DNA of 7,367 bases from Saprospiraceae bacterium. GTDB taxonomy: Bacteria > Bacteroidota > Bacteroidia > Chitinophagales > Saprospiraceae. A program made the position numbers and the translations under genes. The notes beneath the pieces were generated by a model. It had not been told where the DNA came from. It made no database searches and was given only the letters and a program-made list of their open reading frames with translations. The stretch covers positions 1-7,367 of the forward strand of contig JAHDII010000158.1 of NCBI GenBank assembly GCA_020630895.1, given 5' to 3'. This document shows positions 1-6,685 of this stretch, in pieces (positions within the stretch are counted from its first letter, which is position 1; each line of letters begins with the position of its first letter).

Positions 1-1133
1 TGAGTAGTATGGGAATTACTCAAATTGCTGCTGTTATGGGAAGCTGTGTTGCAGGAGGAGCTTATCTTCCTATTATGTCAGATGAAGCTCTCATTGTTGA
101 AAATACAGGTTCGATTTTTTTAGCAGGACCTTATTTAGTGAAGGCAGCTATTGGTGAAAATGTAGATAAAGAAACTCTTGGAGGTGCTACAACTCAATGT
201 GAAATTTCAGGGGTAACAGATTATAAAATGCCTGATGACACCACTTGTTTAGATACGATAAAAGATTTAGTTGATAAAATGGGCTCTTTTGAAAATGCAG
301 GTTTTGATAGAAAAACTCCTCAAATGCCTAAATTGGATCCTAATGAAATTTATCAATTATTTCCTGATGATAGAACTAAACCTTATAATACTTTAGATAT
401 TATCAAACGTTTAGTAGATGATTCAAAGGTAACTGAGTATAAGAAAGGGTATGGCAAAACGATTACCTGTTGTTATGCTAGAATTGACGGTTGGGCTGTT
501 GGAATTGTTGCAAATCATCGACAAGTCGTGAAAAGTGCTAAGGGAGAAATGCAATTTGGAGGAGTTATTTATTCAGATTCAGCGGATAAAGCTACTCGTT
601 TTATTATGAATTGTAATCAAAAGAAAATCCCTCTTGTTTTTCTTCATGATGTATCAGGTTTTATGGTAGGAAAACATTCAGAGCATGGTGGAATTATTAA
701 AGATGGTGCCAAAATGGTGAATGCTGTTTCTAATTCTACTGTTCCTAAATTTTCTATTATTATGGGAAATTCTTATGGTGCAGGAAATTATGCCATGTGT
801 GGTAAAGCTTATGATCCTCGATTGATTTATGCTTGGCCTTCTGCTAAAATAGCTGTAATGGGAGGTGCACAAGCAGCAAAAGTATTATTGCAAATCCAAA
901 CGTCATCTTTAAAAGCAAAAGGACAAGAACCTACAGAAGAAGAAACTCAAGAATTATACAATAAAATTAAAAATAGGTACGACGAACAAACGTCTCCTTA
1001 TTATGCTGCTGCTCGTCTTTGGACAGATGGAATTATTGATCCTTTAGAAACTCGTAAAGTAATTTCTATGGGTATCCAAGCAGCTAATAATGCTCCTGTG
1101 AAAAAGTTTAACCCTGGTGTAATACAAACATAA
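1..1133 (+). CDS. Acyl-CoA carboxylase, carboxyltransferase (beta) subunit, 5'-truncated by window edge
   Basis: This is the carboxyltransferase subunit of a biotin-dependent acyl-CoA carboxylase, which moves carboxyl groups from carboxybiotin to an acyl-CoA. The frame is open to the left edge, with two serine codons before the first ATG at 9, so that ATG is internal. Family members are about 510-545 residues and some 160-170 N-terminal residues should lie outside. Counting from that ATG, GSCVAGGAYLP (11-21) closes the N-terminal crotonase-like half. The C-terminal half follows, with the oxyanion-type loop GNSYGAGNYAMCG (253-265), GGAQAAKVL (285-293) and YYAAARLWTDGIIDP near 331-345. The segment LGGATTQCEISGVTDY (57-72) and the ending FNPGVIQT resemble the flavobacterial 'acyl-CoA carboxylase subunit beta' group often annotated as methylcrotonyl-CoA carboxylase. 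Substrate (methylcrotonyl-, propionyl- or another acyl-CoA) is not resolved, and no biotin carboxylase subunit is visible nearby. Confidence 0.93.
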   Translation, partial: SSMGITQIAAVMGSCVAGGAYLPIMSDEALIVENTGSIFLAGPYLVKAAIGENVDKETLGGATTQCEISGVTDYKMPDDTTCLDTIKDLVDKMGSFENAGFDRKTPQMPKLDPNEIYQLFPDDRTKPYNTLDIIKRLVDDSKVTEYKKGYGKTITCCYARIDGWAVGIVANHRQVVKSAKGEMQFGGVIYSDSADKATRFIMNCNQKKIPLVFLHDVSGFMVGKHSEHGGIIKDGAKMVNAVSNSTVPKFSIIMGNSYGAGNYAMCGKAYDPRLIYAWPSAKIAVMGGAQAAKVLLQIQTSSLKAKGQEPTEEETQELYNKIKNRYDEQTSPYYAAARLWTDGIIDPLETRKVISMGIQAANNAPVKKFNPGVIQT

Positions 1134-1153
1134 AATAACGTTTGATGTAGTTA

Positions 1154-1840
1154 ATGATGAAATTATTACCAGAAGAAGAATTAATTTGGTCTTCTATAGT
1201 AGCTAATTCCAATATGAATCGAAAACGGAATTTAGTAGGAATTAATAGCTATGAAAAAGATATTCATTTTGATATTATTCAATATTTGGAAGACAAAATT
1301 GAACTCAATAATACAAATCTTCAATGGATAGATCTATGTTGTGGAGAAGGAAAAGCCCTTATTCAAGCCTATACTTATTTTAAAAAAATAAATCAAGAAA
1401 AACATATTACTTTTGAAGGAATCGATTTAGTAGATATGTTTTTTGAACATAAAAAATCGAATCATTTAATTTTAAAAACTAATTCTATTATCTGTTGGGA
1501 ATCTAAAAAGAAATATGATTTAATTACTTGTGTTCATGGATTACATTACGTAGGAGATAAACTTTTAGCTATATCAAAAATAGCTCATGCACTAAAAAAA
1601 GATGGCTTATTTATTGGAAATATAGATTTCGATGACATCAAAAATTCAAAAAACCAATCTTTGAAAAAAGATATTTTAAAAATATTAAAACAATATGACA
1701 TTGAATATCATTCGAGGAAAAAATTATTGCTCATTAAAGGATATCAAAATATAGAATTTGAATATTCTTATTTAGGAGCCAACGATAAAGCAGGTCAAAA
1801 TTATACAGGACAAGAAATTGTTCATTCTTTTTATTCATAA
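1154..1840 (+). CDS. Class I SAM-dependent methyltransferase, substrate unknown
   Basis: A 228-residue stand-alone methyltransferase with a Rossmann-type SAM-binding fold. Motif I is WIDLCCGEGKA (58-68), the glycine-rich SAM loop. The acidic end of strand 2 is FEGIDLVD, with Asp91 likely to contact the ribose. YDLITCVHGLHYVGDK (121-136) matches motif IV, and ALKKDGLFIGNID (146-158) the post-motif strand. There is no signal peptide or membrane segment, so it should be cytosolic. The start is one of two adjacent ATGs (1154 or 1157); the upstream gap is only 20 bases, so it is probably co-transcribed with the carboxylase. The N-terminal block NSNMNRKRNLVGINSYEKDI (18-37) resembles orphan Bacteroidota methyltransferases of unknown substrate. 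Nothing ties it to acyl-CoA or phenylacetate metabolism. Its stop lies inside the 3' end of paaH on the other strand. Confidence 0.85.
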   Translation: MMKLLPEEELIWSSIVANSNMNRKRNLVGINSYEKDIHFDIIQYLEDKIELNNTNLQWIDLCCGEGKALIQAYTYFKKINQEKHITFEGIDLVDMFFEHKKSNHLILKTNSIICWESKKKYDLITCVHGLHYVGDKLLAISKIAHALKKDGLFIGNIDFDDIKNSKNQSLKKDILKILKQYDIEYHSRKKLLLIKGYQNIEFEYSYLGANDKAGQNYTGQEIVHSFYS

Positions 1841-1844
1841 AAAG
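1827..1844. terminator. Short AT-rich dyad at convergent stops, possible weak bidirectional terminator
   Basis: CTTTTTAT (1827-1834) and ATAAAAAG (1837-1844) are perfect inverted repeats separated by two bases. They straddle the stops of the methyltransferase (1838-1840) and paaH (1831-1833). The symmetry gives a T-run on each strand at the meeting point of two transcripts, as expected for a bidirectional terminator. The stem is almost all A-T and the loop is too tight for full pairing, so it would be weak. Confidence 0.25.
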
Positions 1845-2988
1845 TTTTGCCCTGTTTGCTCATTTTTCTTAAAAGAGGACTGCATCTATAACGAGTATCA
1901 TGAAATTCATCAAATAATTCATCTAAAATATCTACACAATTATCTATTCCTATTTCATCTGCCCACTGTAATAATCCTTTAGGATAATTGACACCTTTTG
2001 TCATAGCTAAATCAATATCATCTCTAGAAGCGACATTCAAATATAATGCATCGGCGGCTTCGTTAATGAGCATAGTTACAATTCTATCTACAATTTTATT
2101 TCCTAACCTGGTGTCTTTATTAGGCTCTATTTTTTCTGCATTCTCATTATAATTATAAAATCCTCTACCTGATTTTCTTCCAAGGTAACCTGCTTCAACT
2201 AATCTTTTTTGAGTGAATGACGGTCTATATCGCTGGTCATAATAAAAAGCTTCAAAAACGGTTTCCGTTACGGGATAATTTACATCATGACCAATAAAAT
2301 CCATTAGTGTAAAAGGTCCCATTCTAAAACCTCCAATTTCTGTCATTGCCCAATCAATAGTTGCAGCATCTGCTACATCTTCCTCTAACATTTTAATGGC
2401 TTCTCCATAAAAAGGACGTGCTACCCTATTCACAATAAATGCTGGAGTATCTTTAGCTAAAACTGTAATTTTTCCCCAGCTATCAATAATATTTTTTGCC
2501 TGTTCTGTTATTGAGCTAACGGTTTGTATAGCTGGAATAATTTCTACTAATTTCATAATGGGTGCAGGATTAAAAAAATGTATTCCTATTACCCTTTCTG
2601 ATTTTTGACAAGCTGCTGCAATAGATGCAATAGATAACGAAGATGTATTTGAAGCTAAAATACAATTTTCAGAAACAATACTTTCTAATTTTTGAAAAAC
2701 AGATTTTTTAATTTCTAAATTTTCTATAATTGCTTCAATAATTAAATCACTATCTGAAAAATTATTTAAAGAATTAACGTAAGATATATTTGCAATAATT
2801 TCATCCGATTTTTCTTGAGTAAATTTTCCTTTAGCTGTTAATTTTTCTAAAGTTTTTCTCAATTTTTTATCTGCTTTTTCTAAGGCTTCTTTTTGTGTAT
2901 CAAATATTTTAACTTGATTATTATTTTGTGCTGCTACTTGTGCGATTCCGCTACCCATAGCTCCTGCTCCTATAATTCCTATTTTCAT
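1831..2988 (-). CDS. paaH: 3-hydroxyacyl-CoA dehydrogenase of the phenylacetate pathway
   Basis: NAD-dependent L-3-hydroxyacyl-CoA dehydrogenase, 385 residues, inferred to oxidise 3-hydroxyadipyl-CoA to 3-oxoadipyl-CoA late in phenylacetate breakdown. The Rossmann domain starts at once with MKIGIIGAGAMGSGIAQ (GxGxxG at 7-12). SNTSSL lies at 113-118, the catalytic His137 in GIHFFNPAP with Glu149 after it, and Asn187 in AFIVNRVARPF. Two C-terminal 3HCDH-type domains follow (about 183-280 with GRKSGRGFYNY at its end, and about 298-385). E. coli PaaH is longer, about 475 residues. The start at 2988 is chosen because the conserved glycine-rich strand begins there. The frame is open back to an ATG at 3105 inside paaG, but those 39 extra residues are encoded by the end of paaG and repeat DNA. 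A 3-hydroxybutyryl-CoA dehydrogenase of other pathways is the alternative; the operon favours PaaH. Confidence 0.9.
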   Translation of the reverse strand: MKIGIIGAGAMGSGIAQVAAQNNNQVKIFDTQKEALEKADKKLRKTLEKLTAKGKFTQEKSDEIIANISYVNSLNNFSDSDLIIEAIIENLEIKKSVFQKLESIVSENCILASNTSSLSIASIAAACQKSERVIGIHFFNPAPIMKLVEIIPAIQTVSSITEQAKNIIDSWGKITVLAKDTPAFIVNRVARPFYGEAIKMLEEDVADAATIDWAMTEIGGFRMGPFTLMDFIGHDVNYPVTETVFEAFYYDQRYRPSFTQKRLVEAGYLGRKSGRGFYNYNENAEKIEPNKDTRLGNKIVDRIVTMLINEAADALYLNVASRDDIDLAMTKGVNYPKGLLQWADEIGIDNCVDILDELFDEFHDTRYRCSPLLRKMSKQGKTFYE

Positions 2989-3048
2989 TGTTGAATTGCT
3001 AAATTGTTGAATTGCTAAATTGTTGAATTGTTGAATTGTTAAATTGCT
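2985..3048 (-). repeat. 8-base tandem repeat array carrying the paaH start codon
   Basis: Read on the minus strand, 64 bases divide without remainder into eight 8-base units: AGCAATTT, AACAATTC, AACAATTC, AACAATTT, AGCAATTC, AACAATTT, AGCAATTC and AACAATGA. The consensus is A(A/G)CAATT(T/C), varying only at positions 2 and 8 apart from the last unit. That last unit contains the paaH ATG. The array fills the space directly upstream of the start, where a ribosome-binding region would be, and is rich in A as expected for Bacteroidota leaders. Confidence 0.93.
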
Positions 3049-3067
3049 AACTGATAACTGATAACTG
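3049..3067 (-). repeat. CAGTTAT-type heptamer repeat between paaG stop and the 8-base array
   Basis: On the minus strand this is CAGTT-ATCAGTT-ATCAGTT, two and a half or so copies of a 7-base unit. It begins three bases after the paaG stop codon and abuts the 8-base array. The same module, diverged, occupies the same relative place in the paaC-paaD gap, and related sequence lies between paaA and paaB. Confidence 0.8.
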
Positions 3068-3070
3068 AAA

Positions 3071-3850
3071 TTATTTTCCTTTAAAGTTGGGTTTTCTTTT
3101 TTCAATAAAAGCTTTTACCCCCTCAGAATAATCTTCTGTTTCGCTAGCCATAATTTGATATTTACCTTCTAAAGCCAATTGTTCTTCTAAATTATTATGG
3201 ATAGATTGATTAAAAAGATATTTTGTATATGCTAATCCTTTAGTGGGCATTTGAGCTAATTTTTCTGTTAATTTCCAAGCATTATTTTCAAATTCCTCAG
3301 CATTAAAAACTTTATAAATCATTCCCATTTTTTCTGCTTCATGAGCTTTTATTTTATCTCCTAACATAGCTAAAGCCGTTGCTTTTTGAAAACCAATTAA
3401 TCGAGGAAGAAAAAAAGTACCTCCACTATCTGGCACTAAACCAATTAAACTAAATGCTTGAATAAAAGCAACGTGTTCTGTAGCTACAACAATATCACAA
3501 GCCAGTGCAATATTAGCTCCAGCACCAGCAGCTACTCCATTTACTGCTGCTACAACAGGTTTAGGAATATTTCTGATTTTTGAAATAATAGGATTATAAT
3601 GTTCTTCTAATATTTTTTTAAATCCAGGATTTAATTCAGGACTGGTTACTTCTTTTAAATCTTGTCCAGCACAAAATGCTTTTCCATTTCCTGTTAAATA
3701 AATTGCTCTTACATTTTCATTATTAGCACATTCATCTAAAGCTTTTTGGCAAGCTAAAGCCATTTCTCTATTAAAGCTATTAAAAACTTGAGGGCGATTT
3801 AATGTTATTTTTCCTACATTATTTATGATTTCAAATTCTATAGTACTCAT
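3071..3850 (-). CDS. paaG: Ring-1,2-epoxyphenylacetyl-CoA isomerase (oxepin-CoA forming)
   Basis: Crotonase-fold enzyme of 259 residues that isomerises the epoxide made by PaaABC(E) to oxepin-CoA. The oxyanion-hole segments are AFCAGQDL (58-65) and GVAAGAGANIALA (105-117). The segment GLVPDSGGTFFLPRLIG (137-153) is the PaaG signature: an Asp (D141) sits where hydratases of the PaaF type usually carry their second catalytic Glu. The C-terminal DYSEGVKAFIEKRKPNFKGK (240-259) also matches PaaG closely. The start at 3850 is preferred because MSTIEFEIINNVGKITLNRP is the normal crotonase N-terminus. A longer frame from 3892 would add 14 Lys/Ile-rich residues and overlap paaD. The gap to paaD is 19 bases. 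An ordinary enoyl-CoA hydratase is less likely given the Asp and the operon. Confidence 0.92.
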   Translation of the reverse strand: MSTIEFEIINNVGKITLNRPQVFNSFNREMALACQKALDECANNENVRAIYLTGNGKAFCAGQDLKEVTSPELNPGFKKILEEHYNPIISKIRNIPKPVVAAVNGVAAGAGANIALACDIVVATEHVAFIQAFSLIGLVPDSGGTFFLPRLIGFQKATALAMLGDKIKAHEAEKMGMIYKVFNAEEFENNAWKLTEKLAQMPTKGLAYTKYLFNQSIHNNLEEQLALEGKYQIMASETEDYSEGVKAFIEKRKPNFKGK

Positions 3851-3869
3851 GTTTTTTTTAAATTTTAAT

Positions 3870-4358
3870 TTAATGACATTTAAAATAATCAAAAGGCTCT
3901 AAACAATCATTACATTTATATAAAGATTTACAAGCAGTTGATCCAAATTGACTAATCATTTTTGTATCATTTGAATCACATCTTGGGCAAGAAACTAGTT
4001 TTGATTCTCCCAATAAAGATAATTTATCTGTTGTTTTAGCTACAGGTGGCGTTATACCATATTCTTTTAATTTTTGTTTTCCAGATTCACTCATCCAATC
4101 TGTTGTCCAAGCAGGAGATAATATCGTTTTAATCGTAGCGTCAATATTATTCTCTTGCAAAATTGCTTTTATATTTACAGCTATCATATCCATTGCTGGG
4201 CAGCCTGTATATGTTGGAGTAATTACAATTTCAACTTTATCATTTTCAATAATTACATCTCTAACAATTCCTAAATCTATAATAGATAAAACAGGTACTT
4301 CTGGATCAGGTACTTGCTCTAATAAATTATAAATTGCTGTATTGCTAAATTGTTTCAT
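3870..4358 (-). CDS. paaD: Phenylacetyl-CoA epoxidase maturation protein PaaD
   Basis: A 162-residue protein of the MIP18/DUF59 family with a C-terminal zinc-ribbon-like tail, needed for assembly or metal-cluster maturation of the phenylacetyl-CoA epoxidase. VPDPEVPVLSIIDLGIVRDV (16-35) is the conserved MIP18 start, and TPTYTGCPAMDMIAV (47-61) holds the conserved Cys53. The tail has CPRC (124-127), C143, CNDC (149-152) and a terminal KCH (C161), a likely metal-binding set. Family homology begins around residue 12. The first nine residues (MKQFSNTAI) are encoded by the continuing 8-base repeat array, so the present start codon and N-terminus seem to be repeat-derived. No other in-frame ATG lies before Met57, which would remove the conserved core, so the start at 4358 is required unless a non-ATG codon is used. 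Confidence 0.93.
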   Translation of the reverse strand: MKQFSNTAIYNLLEQVPDPEVPVLSIIDLGIVRDVIIENDKVEIVITPTYTGCPAMDMIAVNIKAILQENNIDATIKTILSPAWTTDWMSESGKQKLKEYGITPPVAKTTDKLSLLGESKLVSCPRCDSNDTKMISQFGSTACKSLYKCNDCLEPFDYFKCH

Positions 4359-4394
4359 TGTTGAATTGCTAAATTGTTAAATTGTTAAATTGTT
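4331..4394 (-). repeat. 8-base tandem repeat array running from the paaC-paaD gap into paaD
   Basis: On the minus strand, 64 bases divide into eight 8-base units: AACAATTT three times, AGCAATTC, AACAATGA, AACAATTT, AGCAATAC and AGCAATTT. The fifth unit holds the paaD ATG, and the last three and a half units are coding sequence. Units before the ATG fit the consensus exactly; after it, AGCAATAC has two changes, with register kept. It is the same unit and total length as the array before paaH, with the start codon three units earlier. Confidence 0.93.
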
Positions 4395-4417
4395 CACTGA
4401 TAACTGTCGACTAATAA
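4395..4417 (-). repeat. CAGTTAT/GTCGAC module between paaC stop and the 8-base array
   Basis: This fills the whole space from the paaC stop codon to the array. On the minus strand it contains AGTCGACAGTTATCAGTG. CAGTTATCAGT is shared with the module downstream of paaG, and AGTCGACAG with the arms of the inverted repeat between paaA and paaB. It is more diverged than the copy at 3049-3067. Confidence 0.7.
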
Positions 4418-5176
4418 CTACCATTCCATATTCGGATAGGTTCTTTGCATCCATTGCATTTCCGTTAAAATAAAACCTAAATGTTCGGTATGTTTTCCAT
4501 TTTTACCTCCTGTTTGATTCCAATTATCTTCAGGAATTTTTAAAGTAGCTTCTTGCAAAACATCATTTATTTCTTGATAAAAATTTGGACGTATTTTATT
4601 CAAATCTACTCCTATTTTATTTTTAGACATTATTTTATCTAATTCACTTTCTTCACATAATTCACCTACATACATCCATAAATCATCAATAGCATTTTGC
4701 ATTTTTTGATGACTTTCTTCTGTTCCATCTCCTAGACGTTTCACCCATTGAGAACTAAAACGTACATGATACGTTACTTCCTTTAATGATTTACTTGCAA
4801 TAGCTGCTAATTGTTCATTTGTAGAATGTTGTAATTCTGATAAAAATAAATAATGAAAAGAATCAAAGAAAAATTGTCGTGCTACGGTATAGGCAAAATC
4901 TTCATTAGGTTGCTCTACTAATAAAACATTTTTAAAATCACTAACATCTCGAAGCATTGCTAAATCATCTTCAGTTCTTCCTTTCCCTTCTATTTCTACT
5001 GCATATTGAAAATAATTTCTTGTTTGTCCTAATAAATCTAAAGCAATATTTGTAAGAGCCATATCTACTTCAAGAATTGGACCATGTCCACACCATTCAG
5101 AAAGTCGTTGTCCTAAGATTAAAGAACTATCTCCTAGTTGCAATAAATAATCAAATAATAATTTATTATTTTCCAT
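4418..5176 (-). CDS. paaC: Phenylacetyl-CoA 1,2-epoxidase structural subunit PaaC
   Basis: Ferritin-like structural partner of PaaA in the cytosolic phenylacetyl-CoA epoxidase complex, 252 residues, the usual length. The N-terminal half is helical, with LGDSSLILGQRLSEWCGHGP (14-33) and EVDMALTNIALDLLGQTRNY (36-55), both typical of PaaC. KEVTYHVRFSSQWVKRLGDG (132-151) and the C-terminal GGKNGKHTEHLG (223-234) with EMQWMQRTYP (239-248) are further family signatures. The start at 5176 gives the expected N-terminus. It lies 7 bases after the stop of the PLP decarboxylase, so the two are almost certainly on one transcript and may be translationally coupled. The downstream gap to paaD is filled by repeat modules. 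Confidence 0.95.
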   Translation of the reverse strand: MENNKLLFDYLLQLGDSSLILGQRLSEWCGHGPILEVDMALTNIALDLLGQTRNYFQYAVEIEGKGRTEDDLAMLRDVSDFKNVLLVEQPNEDFAYTVARQFFFDSFHYLFLSELQHSTNEQLAAIASKSLKEVTYHVRFSSQWVKRLGDGTEESHQKMQNAIDDLWMYVGELCEESELDKIMSKNKIGVDLNKIRPNFYQEINDVLQEATLKIPEDNWNQTGGKNGKHTEHLGFILTEMQWMQRTYPNMEW

Positions 5177-5183
5177 TTTAAAA

Positions 5184-6638
5184 TTAATTTAAAATTTTTA
5201 TTTCTTTTTTTAATTGAATTAAACAATCTTCAATCATTTCAATAGCTTTATCTATTGTTTTCTTTTTTGTTCTAAAAGAAAGTATCGCTATTCTAATTAC
5301 AAATTGATGATTAATCGTTGATGAACTTAAAAATATTCTACCATCTTTATGAATTAATTTCATTAATTTTTCATTAAATTCATCTTGATTATTTTCTTTT
5401 GTAGGATACCAAAAATAACTTACAGATAGATCTGGCGTTGGTCCTACACAAAATCCTATTTCTAATAATCTTTTTCTAAAATATTCCGTTAATAATATTT
5501 TTTCTTCTAGACAAGCAACGAAAGGTTTTAACCCATGAATTTGTAAAGGCAACCACAATCTTAAGCCTCTAAAATGTTTGGTTAATTCAGGAGAAACATC
5601 TGCAGGATTAACAGGTAAATTTTCTCCATAAGCATCTTGCATATAATTTGCTGTATAATGATGAGAATGCATCACTGCTTTTTTATCTTTAATTAAAACA
5701 GCTCCTGTACCATAAGGCAAAAATAATCCCTTATGAGGATCGACAACTAAAGAATCTGCCATTTCAATTCCTTCAAATAATTCTTTTTTATTTTTACATA
5801 AAATAAAAAAGCCTCCATAAGCTCCATCAATATGATACCATAAATTATTATTATTTGCAATATTTCCTATTTCTTTTAATGGATCTACTGCACCTGTATC
5901 TGTAGTACCTGCCGAAGCAACAACCATAAAAGGTTCTAAACCATTTTGTATATCCTGATTTATTTTTTCCTTTAATTCAGCAGTATTAATTTTATAATTT
6001 TCATCTAAAGAAATATATCGAATAATAATATCTTCTAAACCAATAATTCGAATAGCTTTATGAATACAATGATGTACTTGTTCGCTTAAATAGATAACAC
6101 TTTTTTCTATTTTATTTCCTTTAATTTTAAATTTATCCCTAGCACTTGTCAAAGCAATTAAATTTGCAATTGAACCTCCTGAAGTTAAATTACCAATTGT
6201 AGTTTTAGGAAAATTAAATACTTTTTTCAACCATTCTATAGTTTCATTTTCTATAGTTACTGCACCAGGTGATCCATAAAACATTCCAGCATATTCATTA
6301 GAAACATCTGCGATATAATCTGCTATTGCAGACGTATATAATCCACCTCCAGGAATATATCCTATATGTCCTCCCCCTGCTGGATTAATTCCATTAGGAA
6401 TTACTTTCTCATTATATAATTGAATGATTTTTTCTAATGAATTTTTATTTTCATTAATTTCTAAACCTTGAATGGCATGTTTTATTTCTTTAAAAGAATT
6501 TCTTTCATCAATAGTATTAATAAAATTATTTGCAAATTCTAAAATTTGTTGATGATATTCTGTCCTTTCTTTTTCAGAAGGTTCTAATACTTCAGAAACT
6601 TTTTCTAATGCTTCTATTTTTTGAATTAATTCTTGCAA
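5184..6638 (-). CDS. Group II PLP-dependent (aromatic-type) amino acid decarboxylase inside the paa operon
   Basis: A 484-residue fold-type I PLP enzyme of the aromatic-amino-acid decarboxylase family, about the usual length. Visible motifs are LTSGGSIANLIAL (151-163, phosphate binding), SEQVHH (185-190, His189 expected to stack on PLP), AGTTDTGAVDP (243-253), HIDGAYGG (269-276, Asp271 to the pyridine N) and DPHKGLFLPYGTGA (300-313, Lys303 as Schiff-base lysine). HFRGLRLWLPLQIHGLKPF (355-373) and RIAILSFRT (449-457) are typical C-terminal signatures. Start: the only sensible codon is TTG at 6638, since an in-frame TAA lies at 6651-6653 and the first internal Met is residue 119, beyond conserved sequence. 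It sits 47 bases after paaB and 7 before paaC, an unusual place in a paa operon. Substrate is unknown. Phenylalanine or tyrosine decarboxylase, or a phenylacetaldehyde-synthase-like activity, is an inference from context. Codon use looks like that of its neighbours. Confidence 0.88.
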   Translation of the reverse strand: MQELIQKIEALEKVSEVLEPSEKERTEYHQQILEFANNFINTIDERNSFKEIKHAIQGLEINENKNSLEKIIQLYNEKVIPNGINPAGGGHIGYIPGGGLYTSAIADYIADVSNEYAGMFYGSPGAVTIENETIEWLKKVFNFPKTTIGNLTSGGSIANLIALTSARDKFKIKGNKIEKSVIYLSEQVHHCIHKAIRIIGLEDIIIRYISLDENYKINTAELKEKINQDIQNGLEPFMVVASAGTTDTGAVDPLKEIGNIANNNNLWYHIDGAYGGFFILCKNKKELFEGIEMADSLVVDPHKGLFLPYGTGAVLIKDKKAVMHSHHYTANYMQDAYGENLPVNPADVSPELTKHFRGLRLWLPLQIHGLKPFVACLEEKILLTEYFRKRLLEIGFCVGPTPDLSVSYFWYPTKENNQDEFNEKLMKLIHKDGRIFLSSSTINHQFVIRIAILSFRTKKKTIDKAIEMIEDCLIQLKKEIKILN

Positions 6639-6685
6639 TGATTTAGATATTTAAATTGAAAATAAATTAAAACATTTTACTTATT

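Noticed and set aside
678..872. Open frame of 64 codons on the minus strand within the carboxylase gene
   Set aside because: It lies wholly opposite strongly conserved carboxyltransferase sequence, and its translation is low-complexity and resembles no family I know.
1134..1153. Possible Bacteroidota promoter (TAACGTTTG) before the methyltransferase
   Set aside because: The -7 consensus TAnnTTTG needs two bases between TA and TTTG; here there are three, no convincing -33 TTTG is at the right distance, and the 20-base gap suggests co-transcription.
2985..3048. CRISPR array
   Set aside because: Units are 8 bases in direct tandem with no spacers, and no cas genes are present.
5184..6638. Recent horizontal insertion of the decarboxylase by a mobile element
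   Set aside because: No transposase, flanking direct repeats or inverted ends are visible, base and codon use match the neighbours, and the 7-base junction with paaC looks like a settled operon.
6639..6685. A separate promoter for the decarboxylase in the paaB-decarboxylase gap
   Set aside because: The 47 bases are uniformly AT-rich, and I could find no TAnnTTTG with a spaced TTTG on the minus strand.
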